This document shows, one piece after another, positions 8,222-16,394 of a stretch of 64,000 nucleotides of DNA. The notes beneath the pieces were generated by a model. The model was not told the origin of the DNA. It saw only the letters and a list, made by a program, of their open reading frames with translations, and searched no databases. The first letter of the stretch is position 1, and each line of letters begins with the position of its first letter. The translations under genes and the position numbers were made by a program. The DNA lies in the NCBI GenBank assembly GCA_944384905.1, contig CALWVE010000027.1, positions 54,301 through 118,300 on the forward strand, given 5' to 3'. This stretch comes from an uncultured Clostridia bacterium. GTDB lineage: Bacteria > Bacillota > Clostridia > Oscillospirales > Acutalibacteraceae.

Positions 8222-8385
8222 ATAGATCATCCTTTGTTGCATAGAAATAGATTTTGCTGCCCATATTATACAGGAAAACGAAGCAAAAGGGAAGCCGCCG
8301 AACAAAAAACACATCCAGAAAACGCCTTGTGCGGTAAACGTTTTATTTTACAGAGATTTTGCGGCTTTCCGGCCTTTTTGTCATA

Positions 8386-8415
8386 TTGACAAATTTGCTT
8401 GTCCGTTGCTATAAT
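8386..8415 (+). promoter_or_regulatory. Consensus promoter
   Basis: TTGACA, 18 bases, TATAAT: a perfect sigma-A promoter 30 bases before the ATG at 8446. Confidence 0.9.
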
Positions 8416-8445
8416 TTAATGGAGCAGAGAAAGGAGGTCATCCCC

Positions 8446-8703
8446 ATGAATGAAGTCTTGCAATTGCACGATATCGACGTGCCCAGCTTTTTAGAACTTC
8501 TGGAAAGCTGTGAAGGGAATGTTTATTTGATGACGCCCGAGGGTGACAAGCTCAATTTGAAGAGCAAGCTTTGCCAGCTCGTGGGTCTCACCCGCTTGAT
8601 CGAAGGCGGAAAAATCGCAGAAGCATTTGTACAGTGTGAAAACCAGGAAGATACATCCAAATTGTTCCGGTATAATCTGTACCACAGCGAACACCAGGAA
8701 TAA
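8446..8703 (+). CDS. Conserved small protein of unknown function
   Basis: An 85-residue protein, MNEVLQLHDIDVPSFLEL..., acidic, no membrane segment and no metal or nucleotide motif that I recognise. The clear promoter, AAAGGAGG site eight bases before the ATG and a following hairpin make it a real gene. Residues 30-60 (DKLNLKSKLCQLVGLTRLIEGG) look like a short amphipathic helical core. It precedes a ComEC-like hydrolase by 77 bases with a possible terminator in between, so a functional link is uncertain. Confidence 0.7.
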   Translation: MNEVLQLHDIDVPSFLELLESCEGNVYLMTPEGDKLNLKSKLCQLVGLTRLIEGGKIAEAFVQCENQEDTSKLFRYNLYHSEHQE

Positions 8704-8719
8704 GCCGGAAAACCGGCGG

Positions 8720-8748
8720 ACCGGCCAATGTGCCGGTTCTATTTTTTA
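8720..8748 (+). terminator. Intercistronic terminator
   Basis: ACCGGC/GCCGGT stem followed by TCTATTTTTTAT, between the small gene and the hydrolase gene; may only partly stop transcription. Confidence 0.55.
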
Positions 8749-8780
8749 TAAGCCAAAATACGGGAAGGGAATGATCCGAA

Positions 8781-9764
8781 ATGCCCCGCAGAAAAAAGAA
8801 AAACCAGGCTCTAAGCTTACTGTCCCGAATCCCGCTGCGCCTTACGCTGGGCGGGCTGATCTCGATTGTACTGCTGTGTCTGGCCGCGTTTTCGCTGGCT
8901 TCAAACGGCGATCTGCGGGTTGTTTTGGGGTTGCCAAAAGCGGCTGCGCCCACGCCCCTGCCGGAAGGCCGCCTCGCCGTATACTATTTGGATGTCGGGC
9001 AGGCCGATTGCGAACTGATCCGTATTCCCCGGGAAGACGGAAGCACCTACACCGTTCTGATCGATGCGGGCAACAACGGCGACGAAGAAGAACTTCTGCA
9101 AACGCTTGACAAGCTGGATGTGGAAAAAATCGATCTGGCTGTATTTACCCACCCGCATGCCGATCATATCGGCGGAGCCGCGGAAGTGCTTTCCGCCGTG
9201 GAAACCGAGCGAGTCTGCATGCCGCCTGTCCCCGAAAGCCAAACGCCCACAACCGCAACGTATGAAAATATGCTCGATGTGATGATCGAAAAAGAGATTC
9301 CCGCTACATATGCCGAGCCCGGTTTGGTGTTGTATGAAGACAAAGGCGTTTCGCTCACCGTGCTTTCGCCCGGGGAACAAGACAGCTGGGATAATCTGAA
9401 TGACTGGTCGGTCGTTTTAAAGCTGGTTTACGGGGAAAACAGCTTTTTGTTTATGGGCGACGCGGAAACGCCGGTGGAAAAGCAGCTGCTTGATTCCGGC
9501 ACGGATCTTACCTGTGACGTGCTGAAAGTCGGGCATCATGGCTCCGATACATCCACAAGCCCCTCGTTTTTGAAAACGGCAGCCCCCAATTTTGCTGTGA
9601 TTTCCTGTGGAAAAGACAATACATACGGACACCCGCACGCCGAAACGCTCAAAAAGCTGGAAGATCAGGGCGTGACGGTACTGAGAACCGACGAAGACGG
9701 CACCATTCTGGCCGTCAGCGACGGCAAAAATGTAACGGCAGCGCCGCTGAGTCCTGCCGCCTAA
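8781..9764 (+). CDS. ComEC-like metallo-beta-lactamase protein, membrane-anchored
   Basis: A 327-residue protein with a basic N-terminus (MPRRKKK), one membrane segment at about 24-42 and an extracytoplasmic metallo-beta-lactamase domain from about 65. The domain has YYLDVGQADCELI, FTHPHADHIGG (zinc motif), FLFMGDAE and KVGHHGSDTSTSPSF, the hallmarks of the C-terminal hydrolase domain of ComEC/Rec2. In ComEC that domain is thought to degrade the non-transported DNA strand; here the channel domain is missing. Stand-alone versions are common in clostridia and their substrate is not settled. A terminator follows immediately. Confidence 0.8.
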   Translation: MPRRKKKNQALSLLSRIPLRLTLGGLISIVLLCLAAFSLASNGDLRVVLGLPKAAAPTPLPEGRLAVYYLDVGQADCELIRIPREDGSTYTVLIDAGNNGDEEELLQTLDKLDVEKIDLAVFTHPHADHIGGAAEVLSAVETERVCMPPVPESQTPTTATYENMLDVMIEKEIPATYAEPGLVLYEDKGVSLTVLSPGEQDSWDNLNDWSVVLKLVYGENSFLFMGDAETPVEKQLLDSGTDLTCDVLKVGHHGSDTSTSPSFLKTAAPNFAVISCGKDNTYGHPHAETLKKLEDQGVTVLRTDEDGTILAVSDGKNVTAAPLSPAA

Positions 9765-9766
9765 TA

Positions 9767-9796
9767 AAAAAGCCGTCGGAAAAATCCGACGGCTTT
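9767..9796. terminator. Bidirectional terminator
   Basis: AAAAGCCGTCGGA/TCCGACGGCTTTT hairpin between two convergent genes, with A-run before and T-run after. Confidence 0.9.
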
Positions 9797-9807
9797 TCTT
9801 CGTGATT

Positions 9808-10548
9808 TTACGGCATATAAATACCGCCGTTGGGCGAAACATACTGGCCGGTCATATACTCATCTTTAATCAGGAATTCCATGGCATTGGCGATGTCTTC
9901 AACATTACCGATCTTGCCCATCGGAATAGCCTGAGCCAGTGCTGCAACCTCATCCTGATTAACGCCGCGCAGCATATCCGTCCAGATCATACCGGGGCAA
10001 ATGCAGTTGAATCGAATATTCTGCTTGCCGAATTCCATAGCAAGCGCGCGGGTCATGCCGATCAAGCCTGCCTTGGATGCGCAGTAGTCTGCCTGGTTGG
10101 CAACACCCATCAGGCCGCCGATGGACGAAGTACTGATTACGCAGCCACCGTTGGCTTTCACCATATACGGCACGACAAAATGGCACATATGGAACGCGCT
10201 GATCAGGTTGGTTTCAAGCACAGCCATATACTTTTCGCGTGGAAGATCGCAGAACGCCGCATTATTGGTGATACCTGCGTTGTTGATGAGCACATCAATT
10301 TTCTCCCCAAACGCTTCTACAGCAGCCTTTACCAGCTTTTCGCAGTCTTCATAGCGCGAAACATCGGCCTGTACAGCCACGCCTTCCACGCCATATTCCT
10401 CTTTGAGCTTAGCGATCAAAGCTTCCGTCAGCGCCTTGGAACTGTCGGAACGATAATTAATGACCACATTGTAGCCCATTTTGCCCAAACGCATCGTCAT
10501 GGCTTCCCCGATCCCGCGGGAACCGCCGGTAATAATTGCGGTTTTCAT
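9808..10548 (-). CDS. SDR family oxidoreductase (FabG-like), paralogue 1
   Basis: A 246-residue short-chain dehydrogenase/reductase. It has the TGGSRGIGEA cofactor loop, NNAG, catalytic Ser (STSSIGG), YCASK catalytic Tyr/Lys and PGMI, all as in FabG-like NADPH-dependent 3-oxoacyl reductases. Basic/polar residues after the second strand (YRSDSSK) suit NADP(H). About three quarters of positions match its paralogue at 11321-12061; a TetR gene lies between them, divergently oriented from this copy. It is not in a fatty-acid operon, so a role with a specific ketone or sugar substrate under TetR control seems more likely than lipid synthesis. Confidence 0.85.
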   Translation of the reverse strand: MKTAIITGGSRGIGEAMTMRLGKMGYNVVINYRSDSSKALTEALIAKLKEEYGVEGVAVQADVSRYEDCEKLVKAAVEAFGEKIDVLINNAGITNNAAFCDLPREKYMAVLETNLISAFHMCHFVVPYMVKANGGCVISTSSIGGLMGVANQADYCASKAGLIGMTRALAMEFGKQNIRFNCICPGMIWTDMLRGVNQDEVAALAQAIPMGKIGNVEDIANAMEFLIKDEYMTGQYVSPNGGIYMP

Positions 10549-10577
10549 TATAAAAACACTCCTCTACTAAAATTCTT

Positions 10578-10653
10578 TTGAGAATTGCTTCCCTGTTTGA
10601 TAAAATAGTAACATATTCTATCCACAATGTCCTGTTGCACTTTTGCAAAAGTG
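10578..10653 (+). promoter_or_regulatory. tetR-type promoter with palindromic operator
   Basis: Promoter TTGAGA (10578-10583), 17 bases, TAAAAT (10601-10606), followed at 10638-10653 by the perfect 16-base palindrome CACTTTTGCAAAAGTG. The palindrome lies between the divergent SDR and TetR genes, where an autoregulating TetR protein would bind to control both. Confidence 0.7.
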
Positions 10654-10682
10654 TCAACGCAATAAAGGAGGCTTTGATTTTT

Positions 10683-11261
10683 ATGGCAGAAACCACCCGT
10701 ACACGCTTGGAGCAAGGACTGATTTCCCTACTTCAAAAGAAACCTCTTCGTCATATAAATGTACAGGACATTGCCCGGGAAAGCGGGCTGACCCGCCAGG
10801 TTTTTTATCGCTATTTTCATACCCGCGACGATCTGATCTATTGGATCTACATGAAAGATTTCACAACGGCTTTTACAGGGAAGAACATGGTTTCTTGGCA
10901 TGAAATGATTTTGATTATGATGCAGACGCTCAAAAACCGGGCCTATTTTTATCAGCGACTTGTCCGCCACCACGACGATAATACCCTGTATCGCATTATG
11001 CGTGCTTACACAGAAAATTTATACCGCCGCATTATTTTATATCATACCGGCAGCAAACCGGATCCCCGTACAGATTTCTTTTTAAGGCTTTACACAAGCG
11101 GCGGTGTTGAAATGTCGATCGACTGGGTACGCGGCGGTATGAATCAGTCTTCGGAAGAATTTTTGGAATGGATTTTGCAAGCTATCCCCGCTTCTTTGCG
11201 GGAACAGCTTGTTGGTTTTCCTTTTCCAGCCGCTTTGATTCCGGACCCAAAAGAAGAATAA
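10683..11261 (+). CDS. TetR/AcrR family transcriptional regulator
   Basis: A 192-residue regulator. The first 50 residues form the TetR helix-turn-helix: LISLLQKKPLRHINVQDIARESGLTRQVFYRYFHTRDDL, with the F-Y-x-Y-F recognition signature. The rest is the helical ligand-binding and dimer domain of the family. ATG at 10683 is used; an AAAGGAGG lies 11 bases upstream, a little far, and an in-frame TTG three codons earlier cannot be fully excluded. Flanked on both sides by paralogous SDR genes, and a palindrome sits upstream of it. It probably represses one or both reductases until a ligand binds. Confidence 0.88.
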   Translation: MAETTRTRLEQGLISLLQKKPLRHINVQDIARESGLTRQVFYRYFHTRDDLIYWIYMKDFTTAFTGKNMVSWHEMILIMMQTLKNRAYFYQRLVRHHDDNTLYRIMRAYTENLYRRIILYHTGSKPDPRTDFFLRLYTSGGVEMSIDWVRGGMNQSSEEFLEWILQAIPASLREQLVGFPFPAALIPDPKEE

Positions 11262-11270
11262 GTTTTCTCA

Positions 11271-11307
11271 AAAAAGCGGCCTGTGCAGAAAGCACAGGTC
11301 GCCTTTT
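11271..11307. terminator. Terminator
   Basis: GCGGCCTGTGC / GCACAGGTCGC hairpin with A-run and T-run on either side, between the convergent tetR and second SDR genes. Confidence 0.88.
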
Positions 11308-11320
11308 TCATAGATCCGGT

Positions 11321-12061
11321 TTACGGCATGTAATTTCCGCCGTTGGGGGAAATATACTGGCCGGTCATGTATTGATTATGAATCAAAAACTCCATGGCAT
11401 CGGCAATATCCTCTACGCTGCCGACTCTTCCCAGCGGAACTGCTTCCACCTGCTCCGCAATGGCTTTCGGGTCTCCGCCGCGCAGCATATCGGTAGCAAT
11501 CATACCGGGGCAGATGCAGTTGAAACGGATATTCTGCTTGGCAAATTCCAGCGCAAGCGCGCGGGTCATGCCGATCAGCCCCGCTTTGGAAGCGCAGTAA
11601 TCCGCCTGCTGCGCAGACCCCATCAGGCCGCGCACAGAGGACGTATTGATCACGCAGCCGCCGTTGGCTTTCACCATATACGGCACAACAAAATGGCACA
11701 TATGAAAAGCGCTGAGCAAATTGGTTTCCAATACAGCCGTGTATTTTTCGCGTGCAAGTTCACAAAACGGAGATCGACTATTCATGCCCGCGTTGTTGAC
11801 GAGTACATCAATCTTTTCTCCGAATGCATCTACGGCGGCCTGAACCAGCTTTTCGCAGTCCGCATAGCGCGAAACATCGGCCTGTACCGCGATCGCTTCC
11901 ACACCATGCTCTTCTTTGAGTCTGGCAGCCAGGGTTTCTGCCAATTCCCTGGAACTGTTGGAACGATAATTAACCACGACGTTATAGCCCATTTGTCCCA
12001 GACGCAGTGCCATCGCCTCTCCAATTCCGCGAGAAGCACCTGTAATAATGGCATTTTTCAC
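11321..12061 (-). CDS. SDR family oxidoreductase (FabG-like), paralogue 2
   Basis: A 246-residue short-chain reductase with TGASRGIGEA, NNAG, STSS-equivalent NTSSVRG, YCASK and PGMI. Start codon is GTG at 12061: AGAGGTGG lies just upstream, and this start gives a protein of the same length and N-terminus as paralogue 1 (MKNAIITG against MKTAIITG). One interesting change is that the catalytic serine block reads INTSSVRG instead of ISTSSIGG, keeping the Ser pair. Recent duplication of the neighbouring copy, with its own promoter at 12095-12123 and without the 16-base palindrome. Confidence 0.85.
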   Translation of the reverse strand: MKNAIITGASRGIGEAMALRLGQMGYNVVVNYRSNSSRELAETLAARLKEEHGVEAIAVQADVSRYADCEKLVQAAVDAFGEKIDVLVNNAGMNSRSPFCELAREKYTAVLETNLLSAFHMCHFVVPYMVKANGGCVINTSSVRGLMGSAQQADYCASKAGLIGMTRALALEFAKQNIRFNCICPGMIATDMLRGGDPKAIAEQVEAVPLGRVGSVEDIADAMEFLIHNQYMTGQYISPNGGNYMP

Positions 12062-12094
12062 AGCTTCCACCTCTTTACATATAATTTACAAATA

Positions 12095-12123
12095 ATTTTA
12101 TCATAGAAAATGGAAACTGTCTA
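12095..12123 (-). promoter_or_regulatory. Promoter of second SDR gene
   Basis: Minus strand: TAGACA, 17 bases, TAAAAT, 33 bases before the GTG start. Confidence 0.55.
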
Positions 12124-12126
12124 TTC

Positions 12127-13302
12127 CTAATCCGCGCGCGAAAGCAGCCGCCGGTAAGTCAGATCGATACAAAACGCACCCAGCGGCGCGGTGATCAAAA
12201 TCGAAAGTACGGCTACCGTCAGCACGATATTTCCGCAGGAAAGCCCCATCGCAAGCGGAATACCGCCGATAGCCGCCTGCACCGTGGCTTTGGGCGTGTA
12301 GGCGATCATGCAGAACAGTCGCTCTTTCAGCTTCAGTTTGGTTTTGATCAAACAGCAGAATACGCCCAGCATACGGAACGCCAGCACGGCGAAAATAAGC
12401 GCCACAGCCGCACCGCCCGCCGAAACGGCATAGCGCAGATCAACCGTTGCCCCCACCAGCACAAACAGCAGCACTTCCGCCACCACCCACAGTTTGGCAT
12501 AGCGTGCCGAAAGCCGCAGCGAAACTTCCGGGCATACTTTTTGCAGCGCAACACCTACGCACATCACGGCGATGAGCGCAGAAAACGGAATCCAGGCCGC
12601 GTCCTCAAACGCCACCATCAAAAACGAGAGACACAGCAGGAAAACGAGCTTTACAGTGTCGCGGATATGCGCTTTGGCAAACAAAAAGCCCAGCGCCGCG
12701 CCGAAAAGCAGTCCGGCCGCAATACCCAGAACAATCGAAATCGGAATCGTGGCAAACACCGCCGGCGAAAGTTCGCCCGACTGCGCCAGCCCCGTAAACG
12801 CCGAAAACAGCACGATGACAAACACATCGTCTACCGAAGCGCCCGCCAGAATCAGCTGCGGGATGCTTTCGCGCACGCCCCAGCCCTCTTCCATCAGATG
12901 CAGCATTTTGGGCACGATCACCGCCGGGGAAACAGCCCCCACCACGGCGCCCATCACGGCCGCTTCCAAAACAGAAATGCCCAAAAGTCTTGGCGCCAGC
13001 AAGACCATCCCCACGATCTCGAAACAGGCCGGCACAAAACACATCAAAATTGCCGGGCGTCCCACGCGCTTGAGATCTTCGATATTCAGCGAAAGCCCCG
13101 CGCGCGCCAAAATGATAATCAGCGCGATTTTCCGCAGCTCGGCGGAAATATTCAGAATCGAAGCGTCGATGAGACCAAGCGCATACGGCCCGATGAGCAT
13201 ACCTACCAGCAGCATACCCAAAAGCGCGGGCAGGCGCAGTTTTCGGCACACCCATCCCGCAAGCATCCCCAAAAGCAGGATCACGGCCAAACTGAAAAAC
13301 AT
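12127..13302 (-). CDS. Cation:proton antiporter (CPA family) under fluoride riboswitch
   Basis: A 391-residue membrane protein with about twelve helices of the monovalent cation:proton antiporter superfamily (KefB/NhaP-like membrane domain, no C-terminal nucleotide-binding domain). ILAGASVDDVFVIVLF carries the DD-type ion-binding pair near residue 155, and ARAGLSL is the family's N-terminal motif. ATG at 13302 has AAGGGGG upstream; a TTG codon precedes it. The leader is a fluoride riboswitch with its own consensus promoter. Antiporters of this class are among genes known to be fluoride-riboswitch controlled, so this protein likely helps ion or fluoride/acid stress tolerance. Direct fluoride transport is not shown. 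Confidence 0.85.
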   Translation of the reverse strand: MFFSLAVILLLGMLAGWVCRKLRLPALLGMLLVGMLIGPYALGLIDASILNISAELRKIALIIILARAGLSLNIEDLKRVGRPAILMCFVPACFEIVGMVLLAPRLLGISVLEAAVMGAVVGAVSPAVIVPKMLHLMEEGWGVRESIPQLILAGASVDDVFVIVLFSAFTGLAQSGELSPAVFATIPISIVLGIAAGLLFGAALGFLFAKAHIRDTVKLVFLLCLSFLMVAFEDAAWIPFSALIAVMCVGVALQKVCPEVSLRLSARYAKLWVVAEVLLFVLVGATVDLRYAVSAGGAAVALIFAVLAFRMLGVFCCLIKTKLKLKERLFCMIAYTPKATVQAAIGGIPLAMGLSCGNIVLTVAVLSILITAPLGAFCIDLTYRRLLSRAD

Positions 13303-13324
13303 CAAAAGTCCCCCTTATACGCAG

Positions 13325-13424
13325 AAAAGCCGATGACTTTCCTGCACAAAATCATGCAGAAGTCATCAGCTTTCAAATTCAAAAGCGGTTCGGGCTGTTG
13401 CCCCGGGAGAACTTCATTCCCGTT
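13325..13424 (-). promoter_or_regulatory. Fluoride riboswitch (crcB motif) with terminator
   Basis: Read on the minus strand. The aptamer (about 13354-13424) carries the crcB-motif pieces: GGGAATGAAGTTCTCCC hairpin, GAACCGC, and GCTGATGACTTCTG; the loop GAAGT can pair with ACTTC as the known pseudoknot. The expression platform is a long hairpin (13325-13373), AAAGCTGATGACTT against AAGTCATCGGCTTT plus CTGCA/TGCAG, followed by TTTTC. That hairpin uses the same GATGACTT segment as the aptamer, so fluoride binding would prevent termination and turn the antiporter gene on. Confidence 0.88.
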
Positions 13425-13437
13425 TTTTACGCGGCTT

Positions 13438-13466
13438 AGTATAGCAGAAACCAAGCCCTTTGTCAA
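13438..13466 (-). promoter_or_regulatory. Promoter of riboswitch-antiporter unit
   Basis: Minus strand TTGACA, 17 bases, TATACT. The -35 overlaps the stop of the upstream gene by four bases, so the antiporter has an independent start despite following an operon closely. Confidence 0.85.
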
Positions 13467-13861
13467 CCGGCCATCGCGTCCAAAATCAACACGACGGCTA
13501 CGCAGACGAGCGCTGTCACAAAAACCAGCGCCGTTTCCCAGCGGGCATAGCGCGCGGCTTTTTCGCGCGTACAGGCAAAATGCCGAAGCAAAAACAGCTC
13601 AATGCCGTACACAAGCGTAAAATACACGGCCGCGGCCAAAGCGGGTACCGCTGCCATCCACACCACCGAGCCTACGGCAAATTTAAGCATACCATAAGCC
13701 ATGCAGTACAGAATCAAAAATCCGCCGCCCACACCGGCCGCCACACTGCTCACGCCCAATAAAGCCAGCGCAATGCGCCGGTGAACGCGCTCTTTTTCCT
13801 GCTGAATCCGCGTCCGCTCCGCCTGTTCGGCCAGACGGCGGCGCTGTTCGGCGCGCGTCAT
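13463..13861 (-). CDS. Small membrane protein of unknown function
   Basis: A 132-residue protein with a highly charged N-terminal helix (MTRAEQRRRLAEQAER..., about 28 residues) followed by three or four hydrophobic segments. No family recognised. Its ATG overlaps the asnB stop (ATGA), which points to translational coupling and membership in that operon. Likely topology: basic helix inside. Confidence 0.65.
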   Translation of the reverse strand: MTRAEQRRRLAEQAERTRIQQEKERVHRRIALALLGVSSVAAGVGGGFLILYCMAYGMLKFAVGSVVWMAAVPALAAAVYFTLVYGIELFLLRHFACTREKAARYARWETALVFVTALVCVAVVLILDAMAG

Positions 13862-15738
13862 GCCTTTTTGGAGAAGTCCGGCACATCACCGGCTTCATGT
13901 GCGCCGTCTTCAAAATAGATGTTGTACCACACCAGGAAAATGAACACCGTCCAGATCCGTCTGGAATGATCGGCCTTGCCGTTAAAATGCTCGTCGAGGT
14001 ATTTCAGCAAAATATCGGTGTTGAAGAATTTTTGGGCCGTTTCCCCCGTGAAGGCATCTTTGACGATGTTGTAATATTTTTCTTCCTTCAGCCAAACGCG
14101 GGTCGGCACCGGGAAGCCCAGCTTGCGCTTCTGCGCAGTAGCTTCCGGCAGATGACGCCGGGCGGCCTGACGCATGGCGTATTTGGTCTGCCCATCGCGT
14201 ACACGCAGGTGAGCCGGGATTTTCGACGCCACAGCGAACACTTCCTTATCGAGGAACGGCACGCGCAGTTCCAGGGAGTTCGCCATACTCATGCGGTCGG
14301 CTTTAAGCAAAATATCGCCCACCATCCACAGGTTGATGTCGAGATACTGGCGGCGGGTGATGTCATCCTGTCCCTGGGTATGCTCGTAATAAGCATGGGT
14401 AATCGTCTTCGGATGGGTGGCCAGACTGCTGTCTTTGAGCAGGCGGCGCTTTTCGTCCACAGAGAACATACGGGCGTTGCCGTAGAACAGCTCTTCTTCG
14501 TTATACGAGCCGCGGATCAGGAAGTTCTTGCCCTTAACCGCAAACGGAATAGCCTGTACCATTTTGCGGATGACCGTACGCAGGCCGCGCGGCAGTTTGC
14601 GGTAGCCGCGCAGGGAATTCGGCTCGTTGTAGATCGTGTAGCCGCCGAACAGCTCGTCCGCGCCTTCGCCGGAAAGCACAACCTTTACATATTCACTGGC
14701 AATTTTTGAAACAAAATACAGCGCGATACAGGAAGGATCGGCCAACGGCTGGTCCATATGATACTGCACCTTTTTGATGTTGCCCCAGAATTCGTCGGAA
14801 GAAATCACCTTATAGTGGTGCTCCACGTTAATTTTTTCGGAAAGGTTTTTGGCCCAGCTGATTTCGTTGTATTTTTCGCCGTAGTCAAAGCCCACGGTAA
14901 ACGTTTTCTGTCCTGAAAAATAGGTGGAAACATAGCTGGAATCCACGCCGGAAGACAAAAAGCAGCCTACTTCCACGTCACTGCTCGTTTTATGCAGGTT
15001 GATCGATTCCTCGAACACCTTTTCGATGGCATCGACGGCGTCTTCTTCCTTCATGTCTTCGTCGGGCGCAAACATCGGGTCCCAATAGCGCTTCGTTTCG
15101 ATCTTACCGTCTTTAAAGCGCAGGAAATGCGCAGGCGGCAGGCAATACAGCCCCTCGAAGAACGTCTGGGGCGGCACGGCATACTGGAACGACAGGTAAT
15201 TGTTGAGCGTGTCAAGGTTGAGCTTCTTTTCAAAGCCCGGGAACTCAAGGATACTCTTGATTTCGCTGCCATAAACGAAGTGGCCGTTCACGGTGGTGTA
15301 ATGCATGGGCTTGATGCCGAAGAAATCGCGCGCGATAAACAGACTGTGGTCGCGCGTATCATAGATGGCAAAGCCGAACATACCGCGCAGGCGGTTCAAA
15401 AGCTCTTCGCCCCACTGCTCATAGCCGTGGATCAAAACTTCGGAGTCGGTGTTGGTCGCAAAAACGTGCCCGTACTGCTTGAGTTCCTCGCGCAGCGGAC
15501 GGTAGTTGTAGATTTCGCCGTTGAATGTGAGCACCAGCGTTTTGTCTTCGTTATAGATCGGCTGGTCGCCCGTACTGGAAATATCGATGATGCTCAGCCG
15601 GCGAAAGCCCATGGCAATCTGATCGTCGATATAAAAACCGCTGCTGTCGGGGCCGCGGTGGGTGATCTTTTCGGCCATCACCCGCACAACGCTTTCACCC
15701 TGGGCGATCTGCCCGGTAAAGCCGCAAATTCCGCACAT
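13858..15738 (-). CDS. asnB: Asparagine synthase (glutamine-hydrolysing)
   Basis: A 626-residue AsnB. The N-terminal Cys2 (MCGICGFTG) is the glutaminase nucleophile; NGEIYNYRPLREEL and the following residues form the class II amidotransferase domain. The synthetase half has the PP-loop LSSGVDSSYVS and GEGADELFGGY. It converts Asp, Gln and ATP to Asn, Glu, AMP and PPi. In some organisms AsnB-like enzymes amidate cell-wall diaminopimelate; sequence alone does not separate these. GAGGAGG lies before the ATG. It is the fourth gene of a five-gene run with mnmA and a CpXC protein. Confidence 0.93.
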   Translation of the reverse strand: MCGICGFTGQIAQGESVVRVMAEKITHRGPDSSGFYIDDQIAMGFRRLSIIDISSTGDQPIYNEDKTLVLTFNGEIYNYRPLREELKQYGHVFATNTDSEVLIHGYEQWGEELLNRLRGMFGFAIYDTRDHSLFIARDFFGIKPMHYTTVNGHFVYGSEIKSILEFPGFEKKLNLDTLNNYLSFQYAVPPQTFFEGLYCLPPAHFLRFKDGKIETKRYWDPMFAPDEDMKEEDAVDAIEKVFEESINLHKTSSDVEVGCFLSSGVDSSYVSTYFSGQKTFTVGFDYGEKYNEISWAKNLSEKINVEHHYKVISSDEFWGNIKKVQYHMDQPLADPSCIALYFVSKIASEYVKVVLSGEGADELFGGYTIYNEPNSLRGYRKLPRGLRTVIRKMVQAIPFAVKGKNFLIRGSYNEEELFYGNARMFSVDEKRRLLKDSSLATHPKTITHAYYEHTQGQDDITRRQYLDINLWMVGDILLKADRMSMANSLELRVPFLDKEVFAVASKIPAHLRVRDGQTKYAMRQAARRHLPEATAQKRKLGFPVPTRVWLKEEKYYNIVKDAFTGETAQKFFNTDILLKYLDEHFNGKADHSRRIWTVFIFLVWYNIYFEDGAHEAGDVPDFSKKA

Positions 15739-15752
15739 AAATTATTTCCTCC

Positions 15753-16379
15753 TCAGGACTTCTGGTATTCGTCAAACAGCCGCGCCGCAAACGAGAGATC
15801 GACTGTAATAAAGCCGCTGGTATCAAATTCAAATTCCCGGGTAATGCCCAGGCATTGCTCATAAATCTTGCGGCTGGCCGATTCATAAGACGGTTCCTGC
15901 TGGCCGGGCTGGAACACAGCGAAGGTAAGCCGGTCGTCGAGCAAATCGCAGAAACACAGCCGAAGCTTGTCCGCGCTGTATTTTTTACGCAGCGGCCCCA
16001 TGATGAGCAGCTTGGTCAGTTCCAAAGCCATATCGTCGAGGCCGGCTTCGAAAATCAAGACTTTCTCTTTCAGTTCGGCGGGCAGGCGCACCACACGTTT
16101 GGCAAGGCCGTCTGCCAGCGGCGGAGATTCCAGACGCTTGGCGTCGGGATCGGGATTTAAAGCCACCATAAAGCGGCGTTCGGTATCGTGATACAAAAAA
16201 GGATAGACAATCAGCGCCTGATAGCCGCATTTGGTGCAGCGCCAGTTAAAAAGCGTTTCGCGCAGAACCTGCTCGCGCAGTTCCGGATTCTGCAAAACCG
16301 TTGCACTCGGCCAGGCCTGAATTTTCTGTTTGGCGCCGCAATGGGCGCACACAATTTCTTTACTGATACAAGTAGACAC
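15753..16379 (-). CDS. CpXC domain protein
   Basis: A 208-residue protein whose N-terminal third binds a probable zinc ion: CAHCG at residues 11-15 and WRCTKCGY near 47-54, the C-x2-C ... C-x-x-C pattern of the CpXC domain. The remainder is a mixed alpha/beta region without known motifs. CpXC proteins are conserved in clostridia but have no established function. It sits 14 bases before asnB and 15 bases after mnmA, so it is surely cotranscribed with them. Confidence 0.7.
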   Translation of the reverse strand: MSTCISKEIVCAHCGAKQKIQAWPSATVLQNPELREQVLRETLFNWRCTKCGYQALIVYPFLYHDTERRFMVALNPDPDAKRLESPPLADGLAKRVVRLPAELKEKVLIFEAGLDDMALELTKLLIMGPLRKKYSADKLRLCFCDLLDDRLTFAVFQPGQQEPSYESASRKIYEQCLGITREFEFDTSGFITVDLSFAARLFDEYQKS

Positions 16380-16394
16380 GGTGGATTCCTCCGT

